Shown: positions 26,509 to 36,579, counted from the stretch's first letter. The stretch: DNA of 64,000 bases from Hyphomicrobiaceae bacterium UBA7697 (GCA_002482645.1 DLGJ01000008.1:310001-374000), one strand, 5' to 3'. The notes: generated from the letters alone by a model not told the origin. Numbers and translations are program-made.

Positions 26509-28302
26509 ATGCGGGGAAAGGTCTTTGCGGTGCGAGGGCTTCTGCTTTTGACCGTTCTGGCCCTCGGCGCCACATCCGCGGCCGCCGAGGATGCCGCCAT
26601 GCCCGCGCCTGGAACGCCCTCGCCCGCGAACGAGACCGCCGTGATCGTGCTCGATGCCTCGAAGAGCATGAACGGCAAGGTCGGCTCCACGCCCAAGATC
26701 GACACCGCCCGCGCGGCCCTCGCCAAGACCATCGCAGCCGAGTCCGGCAAACGCGCGCTCGGACTGGTCGCCTTCGGGACCGGCAAGGGCACGAGCTGCG
26801 CCGACACCGAGGCGCTGGCCGAACCCGGTGCCCTGGAGGCGGCGTCCGCTCCCGCCCTCCTCGAGGCGATCAAACCGAAGGGCAAGGCCCCCGTCGCCGC
26901 GGCCATCGGCACCGCCGTCATGCTTGCGGCCAAGCGCTCGCCGCTGAACATCGTCCTGATCGCCGACGGCGGGGACACGTGCGATGCCGACCCGTGCGCG
27001 ACGGCTCAAACGCTCAAGGAGCAGCGGAAGGATTTGCGAATCCACGTGGTGGGTCTGAGCGACAAGCCCGACGACATCCAACCGCTCGCCTGTGTGGCAC
27101 AGGCCACCGGCGGAAAATTCGTCGCCGCCACGAACGAGGCCGGATTTGGCGTCGCCCTCGGCGCCGTCTTCGCGGCGATCGACGCACGGTCCACGCCGGT
27201 CATTCCGCCACCGGTTCCCATGACCGCCGCCCCGCCCGCGCAAGTCGCCAAGAGCGGCCCCAGCGAATCCGCGGTTCTGAAGTCCGGGAGTTCTTCGAGC
27301 TTCAACACGGCCGAAAGCATCATTCAGATCTCCCCCCCGGCACCCATGGCGGCGCCCCCGGCCGAGCCCGTTCCGGTCAGCTTCCACGCACTCATCACCG
27401 AGGGCGGCCCTCGGCTGCAATCCGGACTGATCTGGCGGATTTATAACGCCGGCGCCAAGACGGACAACGGTTTCGAACTCGTCAGCACCCATCGCGAAGC
27501 GGCGCCGGCCACGTCCCTTCCTCCGGGCGAATATCTTGTCAACGCCGCCTACGGGCTTTCCAACCTGACGAAAAAGATCGAGGTCGACGGCAGCAAGCCC
27601 GTGAACGAGACATTCATTCTCAATACCGGCGGGCTGATGCTGCGCGCCGTCCTTGCCAATGGCGAGGAATGTCCCGAGGGCAATGTGCAGTTCGACATCC
27701 AGTCCGACGAGCAAGATCAGTTCGGAGAGCGCAAGACGATCCTCGCCGACGCGAAGCCCAAGAACGTCATTCGCCTCAATGCCGGCGCGTATCACATCAA
27801 CAGTCTCTATGGCGACGCGAACGCCAATGTCGGCGTCGACATCACGGTGGAGCCAGGCCGCGTCACGCAGGCCACCGTCAAACACACCGGCGCGAAGATC
27901 ACCTTCCGCCTCGTGCAAAGCCTGGGCGGAGAGGCCTTGGCCGATACGCAATGGCGCATCCTGACCTCCGCGGGCGATACCGTGAAGTCCAACGCGGGAG
28001 CGTTGCCCACTCATATCCTCGCCGCGGGCAACTACGCCGTGGTCGCCGAACATGACGGCAAGGCCTATTCACGGACGTTCACGATCGAGCCTGGCAACGA
28101 CAAACAAATCGAGGTGGCCGTCGCCGACGGCCCGACTTCGCCCGAAGCCCTTCAGGCGCTGCTCGATCCGCCGGAAGCGCCGCAACCCGGTACGGGCGGC
28201 CTTGCGGGAGAAGGCCCGGGCGGATTTGACGGGTTCTCGAACTCCGCCGATCCCAACGCCCCGCTCCTCAACCCCGGCGCGCTTCTACGGCCGTCGCGCT
28301 AG
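26509..28302 (+). CDS. Exported von Willebrand factor A (VWA) domain protein
   Basis: The 597-residue protein has a signal peptide (GLLLLTVLALGATSAAAED) and a VWA domain at about 40-225. The domain has an intact metal-ion-dependent adhesion site start, VIVLDASKSMNG (DxSxS), and IVLIADGGDTCDADPCATA. A Pro/Ala/Ser-rich linker follows, then three similar beta-sandwich-like repeats of about 85 residues (each with LPPGEY, LNAGAYHINS or LAAGNYAVVAEH) and a Pro/Gly tail. It probably binds a partner in the periplasm. GGAAGAG precedes the ATG. Confidence 0.85.
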   Translation: MRGKVFAVRGLLLLTVLALGATSAAAEDAAMPAPGTPSPANETAVIVLDASKSMNGKVGSTPKIDTARAALAKTIAAESGKRALGLVAFGTGKGTSCADTEALAEPGALEAASAPALLEAIKPKGKAPVAAAIGTAVMLAAKRSPLNIVLIADGGDTCDADPCATAQTLKEQRKDLRIHVVGLSDKPDDIQPLACVAQATGGKFVAATNEAGFGVALGAVFAAIDARSTPVIPPPVPMTAAPPAQVAKSGPSESAVLKSGSSSSFNTAESIIQISPPAPMAAPPAEPVPVSFHALITEGGPRLQSGLIWRIYNAGAKTDNGFELVSTHREAAPATSLPPGEYLVNAAYGLSNLTKKIEVDGSKPVNETFILNTGGLMLRAVLANGEECPEGNVQFDIQSDEQDQFGERKTILADAKPKNVIRLNAGAYHINSLYGDANANVGVDITVEPGRVTQATVKHTGAKITFRLVQSLGGEALADTQWRILTSAGDTVKSNAGALPTHILAAGNYAVVAEHDGKAYSRTFTIEPGNDKQIEVAVADGPTSPEALQALLDPPEAPQPGTGGLAGEGPGGFDGFSNSADPNAPLLNPGALLRPSR

Positions 28303-28317
28303 AGCACGCGCGTTCGC

Positions 28318-30264
28318 CTAGGCGGCTTCGGCGGCCTTGGCCTCCGCGCGCATATCGGGCGGCACGGCCTCCGCGGCGATCATCGAGACCGCGTCGTCGA
28401 GGCTCAACACGGTCTGCTTCTGAGAGCCGAGCCGGCGCACCGACACCGTCCCCTCTTCGGCTTCGCGCTTGCCCGCGACGAGGATCACCGGCACCTTGGC
28501 CACCGAATGCTCGCGCACCTTGTAATTGATCTTCTCGTTGCGCAGGTCGGCATCGGCCCGAAGACCGGCCGCCTTCAGCCGCGCCAGAACCGTCGCGGCA
28601 TAGTCGTTGGCGTCCGAAACGATCGTCGCGACCACCGCTTGCGTCGGGGCGAGCCACAACGGCAAGTGTCCGGCGTGGTGCTCCACCAGAATGCCCGTGA
28701 AGCGTTCGAGCGAACCGAACATGGCACGGTGGATCATCACCGGCACCGTCTTCTCGCCGTCGGCACCGATATAGTAGGCGCCGAGCCGCGCGGGCATGTT
28801 GAGATCGACCTGTACCGTGCCGCACTGCCAGTCGCGGCCGATGGCGTCGCGCAGAACGTATTCGAGCTTCGGCCCGTAGAACGCGCCCTCTCCCGGATTG
28901 AGCTCGTATGACAGACCCGCCGCTTCCACGGCGCGCTTCAAGGCAGCCTCGGCCTTGTCCCACACGGCGTCGTCGCCGACACGCTTCTCCGGCCGGTCCG
29001 AGAATTTGATCCGCACATCCTCGAAGCCAAAATCCCGGTAGATCGAGAGCACCTGCTCGTTGAGCTTCACGCACTCCTCGGTGATCTGATCTTCGGAACA
29101 GAAGATATGCGCATCGTCCTGGGTGAAGTGACGCACGCGCAACAGGCCGTGCAACGCGCCGGACGGTTCGTAGCGATGCACCTTGCCGAACTCGGCGATC
29201 CGCAACGGCAGATCGCGATAGCTCTTCAGGCCGTTCTTGAAGATCTGCACGTGACCCGGACAGTTCATGGGCTTGCAGCAGAACACGCGGTCGTCGGGCG
29301 TCTCGGCGATATACATGTTCTCGGCGAACTTCTCCCAATGGCCGGACTGCTCCCAGAGCGTCCGTTCCATCATGTCCGGCGAGTTCACCTCGAAATAGCC
29401 CCAGTCCTGCTGGCGCCGGCGCATATAGCCGATCAGCGACTGGAACAGCGCCCAGCCCTTGGCGTGCCAGAACACCGCGCCCGGCGCTTCCTCCTGGAAA
29501 TGGAACAGGTCCATCTCCCGGCCCAAGCGGCGATGGTCGCGCTTCTCGGCCTCTTCCAGCATATGGAGATAGGCCTTGAGGTCTTCCTCGCTCGCCCAGG
29601 CCGTGCCGTAGATGCGCTGAAGCATCGGGTTGTTGGAGTCGCCGCGCCAATAGGCGCCCGCGATCTTCTGCAGCTTGAACGCCTTGCCGACCTTGCCCGT
29701 GGACGTCATATGCGGGCCGCGGCATAGGTCGAACCATTCGCGCTGCGAATAGATTTTGATGTCGTCGCCTTCGGGGATCGCGTCGATGAGCTCGACCTTG
29801 TAGTCCTCGCCCATGTCGCGGAACATCTTCTTGGCCGCCTCGCGCTCCATGACCTCGCAGGAGAACGGCGAGTCGCGCTGGACGATCTCGCGCATCTTCG
29901 CTTCGATCTTCGGCAGATCCTCGGGCGTGAACGGTTCCTCGCGCGCGAAGTCGTAATAGAACCCGTTCTCGATCACCGGACCGATGGTCACTTGCGTGCC
30001 GGGATAGAGCTCCTGCACCGCCTCGGCCATCACATGGGCCGCGTCGTGACGGATGAGTTCGAGCGCCTCGGGATCGGTCCGCGTGACGATGCGGATGTCG
30101 GCGTCTTTTTCGATCGGCTCGTAGAGATCGCGCAACTTACCGTCGACCGCCATCGCAACGGCCTTCTTCGACAGCGATTTGGAGATGGAGGCGGCAACGT
30201 CGAGACCCGTGACTCCGGATTCGAAGTCGCGTGCGGAACCGTCGGGAAACTTAAGGGAAATCAT
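28318..30264 (-). CDS. thrS: Threonyl-tRNA synthetase
   Basis: The 648-residue class II synthetase charges tRNA-Thr. Domains in order are an N-terminal TGS domain (1-60) and an editing domain with HDAAHV (HxxxH). The catalytic core has GYFEVNSPDMMERTLWEQSGHWEKFAENM, zinc-binding CKPMNCPGH and FRIAEFG-type LRIAEFGKVHRYE. A C-terminal anticodon-binding domain (QAVVATIVSDA) ends the protein. GGAGAG lies eight bases upstream of the ATG. It is transcribed convergently with the VWA gene. Confidence 0.97.
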   Translation of the reverse strand: MISLKFPDGSARDFESGVTGLDVAASISKSLSKKAVAMAVDGKLRDLYEPIEKDADIRIVTRTDPEALELIRHDAAHVMAEAVQELYPGTQVTIGPVIENGFYYDFAREEPFTPEDLPKIEAKMREIVQRDSPFSCEVMEREAAKKMFRDMGEDYKVELIDAIPEGDDIKIYSQREWFDLCRGPHMTSTGKVGKAFKLQKIAGAYWRGDSNNPMLQRIYGTAWASEEDLKAYLHMLEEAEKRDHRRLGREMDLFHFQEEAPGAVFWHAKGWALFQSLIGYMRRRQQDWGYFEVNSPDMMERTLWEQSGHWEKFAENMYIAETPDDRVFCCKPMNCPGHVQIFKNGLKSYRDLPLRIAEFGKVHRYEPSGALHGLLRVRHFTQDDAHIFCSEDQITEECVKLNEQVLSIYRDFGFEDVRIKFSDRPEKRVGDDAVWDKAEAALKRAVEAAGLSYELNPGEGAFYGPKLEYVLRDAIGRDWQCGTVQVDLNMPARLGAYYIGADGEKTVPVMIHRAMFGSLERFTGILVEHHAGHLPLWLAPTQAVVATIVSDANDYAATVLARLKAAGLRADADLRNEKINYKVREHSVAKVPVILVAGKREAEEGTVSVRRLGSQKQTVLSLDDAVSMIAAEAVPPDMRAEAKAAEAA

Positions 30265-30330
30265 ATTTTCTCTCCTCTCAATCCTGCGTACGGGCGCAGG
30301 TAAGATGGATTGGTGCGTAGGCGGCGCCTT

Positions 30331-30687
30331 TTAGCGGGAATCGTCCGCCACGTCACCTGTCTTGTCCCCGCTATGTAGGGACGTGCACGGCCGACGCCAA
30401 CGCCCATAACGCCAGGGGGCGAAGGGATGGCGCGCATCGCGCAAGTCCGGAACCGGATCGTAGCCGTGGCTCCCAAGCGGATTGCAGCGGCATAGCCGGG
30501 CGAGCGTCAGCCATCCGCCCTTCCAGGCTCCGTTCTTGTCGATGGCCTCTCGCGCATAGTCCGAGCATGTCGGGAGATGGCGGCAATGGCTGCCGGCAAG
30601 CGCGGAGAAGGTGTAGCGGTAGGCCAGGATCGGCGCGAGCATCACGGTCTTCGCCGCGCGCTGTCCGAATGCCGCGAGCGTGCTCAT
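30331..30687 (-). CDS. yidD: Membrane protein insertion efficiency factor YidD
   Basis: The 118-residue YidD has the family core: PILAYRYTFSALAGSHCRHLPTCSDYAREAI, then GGWLTLARLCRCNPLGSHGYDPVPD. It assists YidC-dependent membrane insertion. A C-terminal basic extension of about 25 residues exceeds the usual length. Its ATG overlaps the stop of the upstream cupin gene (ATGA), so the two are coupled. Confidence 0.93.
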   Translation of the reverse strand: MSTLAAFGQRAAKTVMLAPILAYRYTFSALAGSHCRHLPTCSDYAREAIDKNGAWKGGWLTLARLCRCNPLGSHGYDPVPDLRDARHPFAPWRYGRWRRPCTSLHSGDKTGDVADDSR

Positions 30688-31160
30688 CCGTAAGGCACTC
30701 CGTCCTTTCGTGTGAAGACGAAGCGCCCACCCTCTTTACGCGCGATCATGTCGACATCGCTGTAATACGCGGTCTCGCCGTCCGCCCGCGTCCCGACTTC
30801 CAGATACAGAACGGGCGCGCCGGATTTGTTGATCAAATGGTGCCCGTCGCACCGGCCAGCCGGAAACCCGGCCGCCATTCCGGGCGTGAGCCGCGTTTCG
30901 CCCGCGTCGGTGACGAGCGTTGCTTCTCCTTCGAGAATGTAAACGAACTCGTCCTCGTTCTCGTGCCAATGCCGCTGAGAAGACCAGACGCCCGGCGGCA
31001 GGGTGACGAGATTCACGCCGAACTGGCCGAGGCCAGCGGCATCGCCCAGGGCACGCTTGGCCCGCCCGGCGACCGGTTCGTCGAACGGCGCCGGATACGC
31101 GCTGCCTGTCCGCGCCGCCACGCGCGCCGCATCGACGACGGTCCGCTTATCCTCACCCAT
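30684..31160 (-). CDS. Cupin-domain protein
   Basis: The 158-residue single-domain cupin has both motifs: RHWHENEDEFVYILEGEATLV (G-x5-HxH type with the Glu) and AGFPAGRCDGHHLINKSG (second His). Enzyme activity cannot be inferred. The ATG at 31160 leaves a 272-base gap to the NifU-like gene upstream. It is coupled to yidD by a four-base overlap. Confidence 0.82.
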   Translation of the reverse strand: MGEDKRTVVDAARVAARTGSAYPAPFDEPVAGRAKRALGDAAGLGQFGVNLVTLPPGVWSSQRHWHENEDEFVYILEGEATLVTDAGETRLTPGMAAGFPAGRCDGHHLINKSGAPVLYLEVGTRADGETAYYSDVDMIARKEGGRFVFTRKDGVPYG

Positions 31161-31432
31161 GCTCACTGATCCGGCCAATGTCTCGACCCGCCACGGGTCC
31201 TGCAAGAAACCTCAACAAGTAACGCAAACACGAAACGCCAATATGCCACATACCGGAGGCTTCAGAAGCCGTCTGTGCACCCCGCGCCCCCGGCCGGGTT
31301 CGTCCGAGTACGTTCCGATCGTTACCGGCACAGCCGCGGACCGATACGATCGAACGCGGCCAAATCACGCCGATCCGCACAAGGGAAGTTTCACGACATC
31401 CTTCGATATCGAGCGCATCGGCGACGGATCCG

Positions 31433-31897
31433 CTATCCGGTCAGACCCGCCTCCATGCCGGCACGCCGGGCTTCGATCCGCGCGATCGCCTCTTCGACCG
31501 CATCGAAGACCAATAACGTGGAGGGCTGCCGCGCCTTGTAGTCCCGGACGGACTCCAACAGGGCCAAATCCGCCCATCGTCCCGATGGCGGCGGCCCATC
31601 CGCTTTCAGCATCGCGCGCATGGCGGCGCCGACCGCGCGCAGCTCCGATGCCGTCGAGCCGACGATCTCCCGGCCCATGACGGAAGCAGCCGTCTGGCCC
31701 AGAAGGCAAGCGCGGACAGTTTGACCATAGTCCGTGACCCTGTCGCCATCCATCTTGAGGTCGACCTCGACCGTGCTGCCGCACAATTTCGAGTGGGCCT
31801 TGGCGGTGGCGTCGGGCCGGGCCAGCCGTTCCGTGTGCGGGATCGCGGCGGCCAGTGCCAGCAACCGGTCGCTGTAAATGTCCTCTGGCCGCGTCAT
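31433..31897 (-). CDS. NifU/IscU-like iron-sulfur scaffold protein
   Basis: The 154-residue protein is of the NifU N-terminal type used in alphaproteobacteria: HSKLCGSTVEVDLKMDGDRVTDYGQTVRACLLGQTAASVMG. Two of the usual three ligand cysteines are seen (SKLCGS and RACLLGQ); a third Cys is not evident in the C-terminal half. It may therefore be a variant scaffold. It is divergent from folE. Confidence 0.78.
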   Translation of the reverse strand: MTRPEDIYSDRLLALAAAIPHTERLARPDATAKAHSKLCGSTVEVDLKMDGDRVTDYGQTVRACLLGQTAASVMGREIVGSTASELRAVGAAMRAMLKADGPPPSGRWADLALLESVRDYKARQPSTLLVFDAVEEAIARIEARRAGMEAGLTG

Positions 31898-32102
31898 GCG
31901 AATGCCTCTGGGATCACCTATCGAACGTCATTTGCGTGGATCATCGGCTTGCGGCTCAACGTCACGCACTATATATGCACCGGGGACGCGATCATCCACG
32001 CGCTGCTTAACGCGCTGTCGCAACCTGCGTCAAACGCTTTGCACGGCATTTTTCTTTGAAGCGATATCAATCGCTTAGACCAAACGAAGGAACATTCGCA
32101 TC

Positions 32103-32756
32103 ATGGCCACCAAGACCGATGACCGCCAAGGTCGGAAACTCTACGCGGGCATCGAGATCGGCCGAGGGCCGCAAATCAAGCGCCCATCGCGCGAAGAGGC
32201 CGAGCGTGCCGTGCGCACATTGATCGCCTATGCGGGCGACGACCCCGAGCGCGAGGGCCTGCGCGACACGCCGAAGCGCGTGGTCGGCGCCTACGAGGAG
32301 TTCTTCGCCGGGTATAACGACGATCCCATCGAGGTTCTCTCCCGGACCTTCGACGACGTGGGCGGCTACGACGATATCGTCATGCTGCGCGATATCGAGC
32401 TCAATTCCCATTGCGAGCACCACATGGTGCCGTTCATCGGCAAGGCGCATATCGCCTACTTCCCGACGGATCGTGTCGTCGGTCTCTCGAAGCTGGCCCG
32501 CGTCGTGGAGGTTTTCGCCCGCCGCCTGCAAACGCAGGAGACCATGACCGCGCAGATCGCCGAGACCATCGATCGCGTGCTGAAACCCAAGGGCGTCGCC
32601 GTGATGATCGAGGCCGTCCATCAGTGCATGTCCATGCGTGGCGTCCGCAAGCCGGATGTCGCCACGATCACCACGCAGTTCACCGGCGTCTTCAAGGAAG
32701 ACCCGGCGCAGCAAGCCCGTTTCATGCAATTGGCGGCGAACCGCACTCGCTCGTAA
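32103..32756 (+). CDS. folE: GTP cyclohydrolase I
   Basis: FolE makes 7,8-dihydroneopterin triphosphate from GTP, the first step of folate and tetrahydromethanopterin-type C1 cofactor supply. The 217-residue protein has the catalytic and zinc motif NSHCEHHMVPFIGKAHIAYFP, VVGLSKLARVVEVFARRLQTQE, and the second zinc Cys in EAVHQCMSMRGV. hisI follows 34 bases later on the same strand, probably as one operon. Confidence 0.96.
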   Translation: MATKTDDRQGRKLYAGIEIGRGPQIKRPSREEAERAVRTLIAYAGDDPEREGLRDTPKRVVGAYEEFFAGYNDDPIEVLSRTFDDVGGYDDIVMLRDIELNSHCEHHMVPFIGKAHIAYFPTDRVVGLSKLARVVEVFARRLQTQETMTAQIAETIDRVLKPKGVAVMIEAVHQCMSMRGVRKPDVATITTQFTGVFKEDPAQQARFMQLAANRTRS

Positions 32757-32790
32757 ACGCCGGGCGTCGCCGCAACAGGAAGAATTTGCG

Positions 32791-33267
32791 GTGACCGAGG
32801 CCGGACGTTTCCCAAAAATCGACGACAAGACCGCGCGGGAGGAAGGCAATGTCTTCGCTCCCGCGTTCGACGCGCACGGGCTCCTGCCCGTCGTCGTGAC
32901 CGCGGCCGGGACCGGCGAGGTCTTGATGTTCGCCCATATGAACGACGAGGCCTTGGCCCTGTCGATCGAGACCGGCGAAGCCCATTTCTGGTCGCGCTCC
33001 CGTGAAGCCCTCTGGCGCAAGGGCGAGACCAGCGGCAACGTTTTGCGGATCGTCGAGATCCGGATCGATTGCGACCAGGACGCCCTGTGGATCAAGGCCG
33101 AGATGGCAGGCGCCGGTGCCTGTTGCCACACCGGCCGGATCTCGTGCTTCTATCGCGGCGTTCCCTTCGGCTCGAAGGCCGGAGAGCCGCTGGTCGAAGT
33201 GCATACCGAGCGCCATTTCGATCCGGCCGCCGTCTACGGCGATTCCTCCCCAACAAGGAAGCGTTAA
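32791..33267 (+). CDS. hisI: Phosphoribosyl-AMP cyclohydrolase
   Basis: HisI opens the purine ring of phosphoribosyl-AMP in histidine synthesis. The 158-residue protein has MFAHMNDEALALSIETGEAHFWSRSREALWRKGETSGN, the CDQDALW motif and the zinc CCHTGRISCFYR motif. It lacks the HisE domain, as usual in alphaproteobacteria. Start is GTG with AGGAAG upstream. It is the second gene after folE. Confidence 0.95.
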   Translation: MTEAGRFPKIDDKTAREEGNVFAPAFDAHGLLPVVVTAAGTGEVLMFAHMNDEALALSIETGEAHFWSRSREALWRKGETSGNVLRIVEIRIDCDQDALWIKAEMAGAGACCHTGRISCFYRGVPFGSKAGEPLVEVHTERHFDPAAVYGDSSPTRKR

Positions 33268-33412
33268 ACCCTGCGTGGGATCGTAGGAACGACGACCGCT
33301 GCACGTCGCGAACCGGGCTGAGCGGCAATCGGGCGCGGACCTTGCGACGAATTGTGCGACGTCGTTGCGGCGTGCCAAGGCGGGACCCATATGTCCCGTA
33401 AGAGGTTCTAAG

Positions 33413-34342
33413 ATGGTAAGGCCCATAATCGGATTGGCGCTTGGCGGCGGATCGGCACGCGGCTGGGCTCATATCGGTGCGTTGAATACGCTGATCGCCG
33501 CCGGGGTCGAGCCCGACGTCGTGGTCGGCACTTCGATCGGCGCGGTCGCCGGTGCTTGCTACGTGACCGGCACCCTGGACCGGCTCGAGGCGTTCGCCCG
33601 AAGTCTGACGCGCCGGCGCATCTTCGGCTTTCTCGATTTCAATCTCGCCGGCTCAGGTCTCATCACAGGCCAGCGCCTTTCCGGCCAGCTCGAAAACCAT
33701 CTCAGCGGTTTGCAGATCGAGGATCTTTCTCCTCGCTTCGCCGCGGTTGCCACGGAACTCGCCACGGGACACGAGGTCTGGCTCAACAAGGGCGATCTCG
33801 TTCCCGCACTGAACGCGTCCTTCGCGCTCCCGGGCATCTTCAAGCCGGTGGAGATAAACGGTCAGTGGATGATCGACGGCGCCTTGGTGAACCCGGTGCC
33901 CGTCTCCGTCTGCCGGGCACTCGGCGCGCGCATCGTGATCGCGGTCAACGTCACGAGCGATCCTTTCTGCAAGGCAAGCGTGATCCACGATCATGCGTCC
34001 TACACCGAACCCACCGATCTCGACATCGCCGCCCTGCAAAACGGAGAGGATCCGGCCCAGGACAGCGGCGCCCTGCGGCTCCTCCATCGCCAACTCTTCG
34101 GCCGGGGCAACGGCGCACCGGGGATTTCCTCGGTCATGATGGCCGCGATCAACATTACGCAAGACCGCATCGCGCGGTCGCGCCTCGCGGGCGATCCGCC
34201 GGACATCACAATCAATCCCAAGACCGGCCGCATCAACCTGTTCGATTTCCATCGCGCGGACGAGGCCATCGCACTCGGCGCCAAGGCGGCGGAATCTCAA
34301 TTGGACGAGATTCGCCACACGCTCAATGCGCTCGCGGCCTAG
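33413..34342 (+). CDS. Patatin-like phospholipase (RssA type)
   Basis: The 309-residue protein has the patatin catalytic dyad: GLALGGGSARGWAHIGAL (oxyanion hole), VVGTSIGAVAGACY (nucleophile Ser) and MIDGALVNPVP (Asp-Gly). No signal peptide is seen, so it acts in the cytoplasm or at the inner membrane. Relatives of the RssA group hydrolyse lipid acyl chains. The closely spaced CBS gene on the other strand converges with it. Confidence 0.92.
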   Translation: MVRPIIGLALGGGSARGWAHIGALNTLIAAGVEPDVVVGTSIGAVAGACYVTGTLDRLEAFARSLTRRRIFGFLDFNLAGSGLITGQRLSGQLENHLSGLQIEDLSPRFAAVATELATGHEVWLNKGDLVPALNASFALPGIFKPVEINGQWMIDGALVNPVPVSVCRALGARIVIAVNVTSDPFCKASVIHDHASYTEPTDLDIAALQNGEDPAQDSGALRLLHRQLFGRGNGAPGISSVMMAAINITQDRIARSRLAGDPPDITINPKTGRINLFDFHRADEAIALGAKAAESQLDEIRHTLNALAA

Positions 34343-34387
34343 ACCGCGCACCCAAAGGACGAAAGCGCCTACGGAATAGAGGTTGGA

Positions 34388-34819
34388 TCACCCCGTGGCG
34401 ATGTACTCGCGCATGGCGGCGGCTTCCATCTCGGCCTCGGCAATGCGCATCCGCACGACATCGCCAATGGAGACGAGACCGACCAGACGGCCCCGCTCGA
34501 CCACCGGCATATGGCGGAAACGGTGCGCGGTCATCTCGCCCATCAGCCGATCGATCGTGTCGGCCTCCCGGCAGGTCATGACCGACTTCGTCATGCAAAC
34601 CTCTACGGGTTCTTCCATGACGGGTGCGCCGATACGCGCCAACTCCCGGACGATGTCCCGTTCCGAGACGATACCGGTAACATTGCCGCCGTCATCGACG
34701 ATGACAATGCACCCGATCTTGTGCTCGCCGAGACGCTGGGCGATCTCGAGCAGTGAGGTGCCCTGGGACGCCGTTACGACGTCCCTGCCCTTCAACTTCA
34801 AAATGGCTGCGACATTCAT
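34388..34819 (-). CDS. Two-CBS-domain protein
   Basis: The 143-residue protein consists of a tandem pair of CBS domains: DVVTASQGTSLLEIAQRLGEHKIGCIVIVDDGGNVTGIVSERDIVR and then SVMTCREADTIDRLMGEMTAHRFRHMPVVERGRLVGLVSIGDVVR. CBS pairs bind adenine nucleotides and regulate partner proteins. GGAGGAC lies upstream of the ATG, which sets the start. Confidence 0.93.
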   Translation of the reverse strand: MNVAAILKLKGRDVVTASQGTSLLEIAQRLGEHKIGCIVIVDDGGNVTGIVSERDIVRELARIGAPVMEEPVEVCMTKSVMTCREADTIDRLMGEMTAHRFRHMPVVERGRLVGLVSIGDVVRMRIAEAEMEAAAMREYIATG

Positions 34820-34927
34820 GGGGGGTGTCCTCCAGCACGGCTCCATAAATTTTGTTCGCCGCCGCATTGTGTCGGCAAGTCAAGACGCGCGCAAGCGACG
34901 CCCAAAAGTGCGGAAGATTTCCGTTAT

Positions 34928-35650
34928 TTACCGCACCCGCTCAACGTCCGGGCCGGACCGGGCACGATCGAAGTAGCCAAAAACCAAGAGACCGCAAAGG
35001 AACCCGCCGATATGGGCCTCCCAGGCGATCTCGCTGTCGGGTCCGGTTCCGAACGACATGGACGTCATGCCGAAATAGGCGTTGAGGACCAACCAGAATA
35101 CAATGAACCCCATCACCTTCCCGCTTCTCAGTGTCTCGCTCAAAGATGCGAGCGGGACATGCGCGAAATCGGGAATCTCCCCGTGAGGCCCGCTCCGCGC
35201 AAAGAAAATGAAACGCAGCGCCGCGGCCATCTGTCCCGAAATGGCAGCCGAGGCTCCCACCATGGGAGCCATGTCGCCCCAATGAAAGACAAGGTGCGTC
35301 AACGCCCCGGCGATACCGCACAAGATCGAGAAGGCAAAGAAGCTCGAAAGGGGCACCCGCCGCGCCACGGCCGTCCCGAAGGCCAGCATCCACAGCACGT
35401 TCACAAGCAGGTGCAGCCAGCCGCCATGAACGATCATGTAGGTCACGAACGAGGTGATAGCGGCGATGTAACCGCCCGGAATCTCCGCGCCGCCGCCCGT
35501 GTAACGGGCTGGAATCATTGCCAAAGTCAGGAACACCCGGACGCCGGTGTCGAACGGCAGGACGCTCATGGCAACCTGCACCGCGACCATCAGACCCGCG
35601 GCGAGCGTCACCGCGCGGGGCACGTTCAGGATGGGCTCACGCGCGGACAT
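34928..35650 (-). CDS. Rhomboid family intramembrane serine protease
   Basis: The 240-residue polytopic protein has about six membrane segments. Rhomboid features are HGGWLHLLVNVLWMLAFGTAV (HxxxxHxxxN), the GASAAISG motif carrying the nucleophile Ser, and a C-terminal WEAHIGGFLCGLLVFGY with the catalytic His. It cleaves membrane proteins within the bilayer. Start is at the ATG at 35650. Upstream of it, on the other strand, is the PAS_5 gene. Confidence 0.88.
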   Translation of the reverse strand: MSAREPILNVPRAVTLAAGLMVAVQVAMSVLPFDTGVRVFLTLAMIPARYTGGGAEIPGGYIAAITSFVTYMIVHGGWLHLLVNVLWMLAFGTAVARRVPLSSFFAFSILCGIAGALTHLVFHWGDMAPMVGASAAISGQMAAALRFIFFARSGPHGEIPDFAHVPLASLSETLRSGKVMGFIVFWLVLNAYFGMTSMSFGTGPDSEIAWEAHIGGFLCGLLVFGYFDRARSGPDVERVR

Positions 35651-35849
35651 GCGACACTCCTCGAAGACCGGCTCCGGCATCGGCAACCTTAACGGCTTGG
35701 CCCTCTGGCCCCTTGGGCCGGCCCGCCGGACCGCTGGCACACTCCATGCTTTCTAAATCGTTACTCGCGCCGGACCTGCCGCGGCACTCACCCGCAAGCG
35801 TGGCCGGACGCGATGGAGACCGTTTCGAAAGCGATTTGTCGAGCGAACG

Positions 35850-36446
35850 ATGCAACAGGCGACCACGAAAGAGCTTTACGCGTATTGGGATGCGATCCGC
35901 AATGGACGGATTGCACCGCGCCGCTTCGAAATCGAACCGGCGAAGATCGCCGGACTGCTCCGGGAGACGTTCATTGCCGAATGTACGGGCCTCCTTGGCA
36001 TGCGCTTCCGCTTGGCCGGGACCCGCCTTTGTCACCAGTTCGGCCGCGAACTGCGCGGCGACGACTTTCTCGGCTTCTGGTCGCACGAGGACCGGGAGGC
36101 AATCAGTTCGGTCGTGCACAACATCGTCAACGACGGCGCCGTGGGCTATGGACGTTTCGTCGGAATCACGGAGAGCAATCGCGAAGCGGCATTCGAATTC
36201 GTACTGCTGCCCTTGATCCACACCGGCTCCTCGATCAACCGCCTATTGGGCGCGATAACCGCGATCGATCCGCCGTTCTGGCTCGGGGCGGAACCGCTGA
36301 TCGCGTTCGAGACCAGCGATCTCGGCATTCACTGGCCCGGCGAAACACCGGCGTTCCTGGCGCACAACAGCGCGGAGGCCGCGCGCCGCGCCCGGCAACG
36401 CTTCTACGTCGTCGAAGGCGGTCTGTCGCGCGACGATCGGCGGTAA
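35850..36446 (+). CDS. PAS_5 domain protein
   Basis: The 198-residue protein matches the alphaproteobacterial PAS_5 (DUF1362-type) family: ELYAYWDAIRNGRIAPRRFEIEPAKIAGLLRETFIAE, then FRLAGTRLCHQFGRELRGDDF. It is a single cytoplasmic sensor domain without an output domain. The tandem PilZ gene follows on the same strand after 133 bases, suggesting a link to surface or motility control. Confidence 0.85.
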   Translation: MQQATTKELYAYWDAIRNGRIAPRRFEIEPAKIAGLLRETFIAECTGLLGMRFRLAGTRLCHQFGRELRGDDFLGFWSHEDREAISSVVHNIVNDGAVGYGRFVGITESNREAAFEFVLLPLIHTGSSINRLLGAITAIDPPFWLGAEPLIAFETSDLGIHWPGETPAFLAHNSAEAARRARQRFYVVEGGLSRDDRR

Positions 36447-36579
36447 TCGCCAAGTGGTAAAAGTGCCGCAGCGCGTGACTTCTCTCAGGCACACTTAGCG
36501 ATTCCTTAATGCTTATGGCCATAGAACTGGCGTGAATAGATAAATTGTGCCTCTACGCAGGCCAGCTCTCGAGTCAGGC

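Noticed and set aside
26467..28053. 528-codon minus-strand frame
   Set aside because: It lies antisense to the VWA-domain gene, which has signal peptide, DxSxS motif and ribosome binding site.
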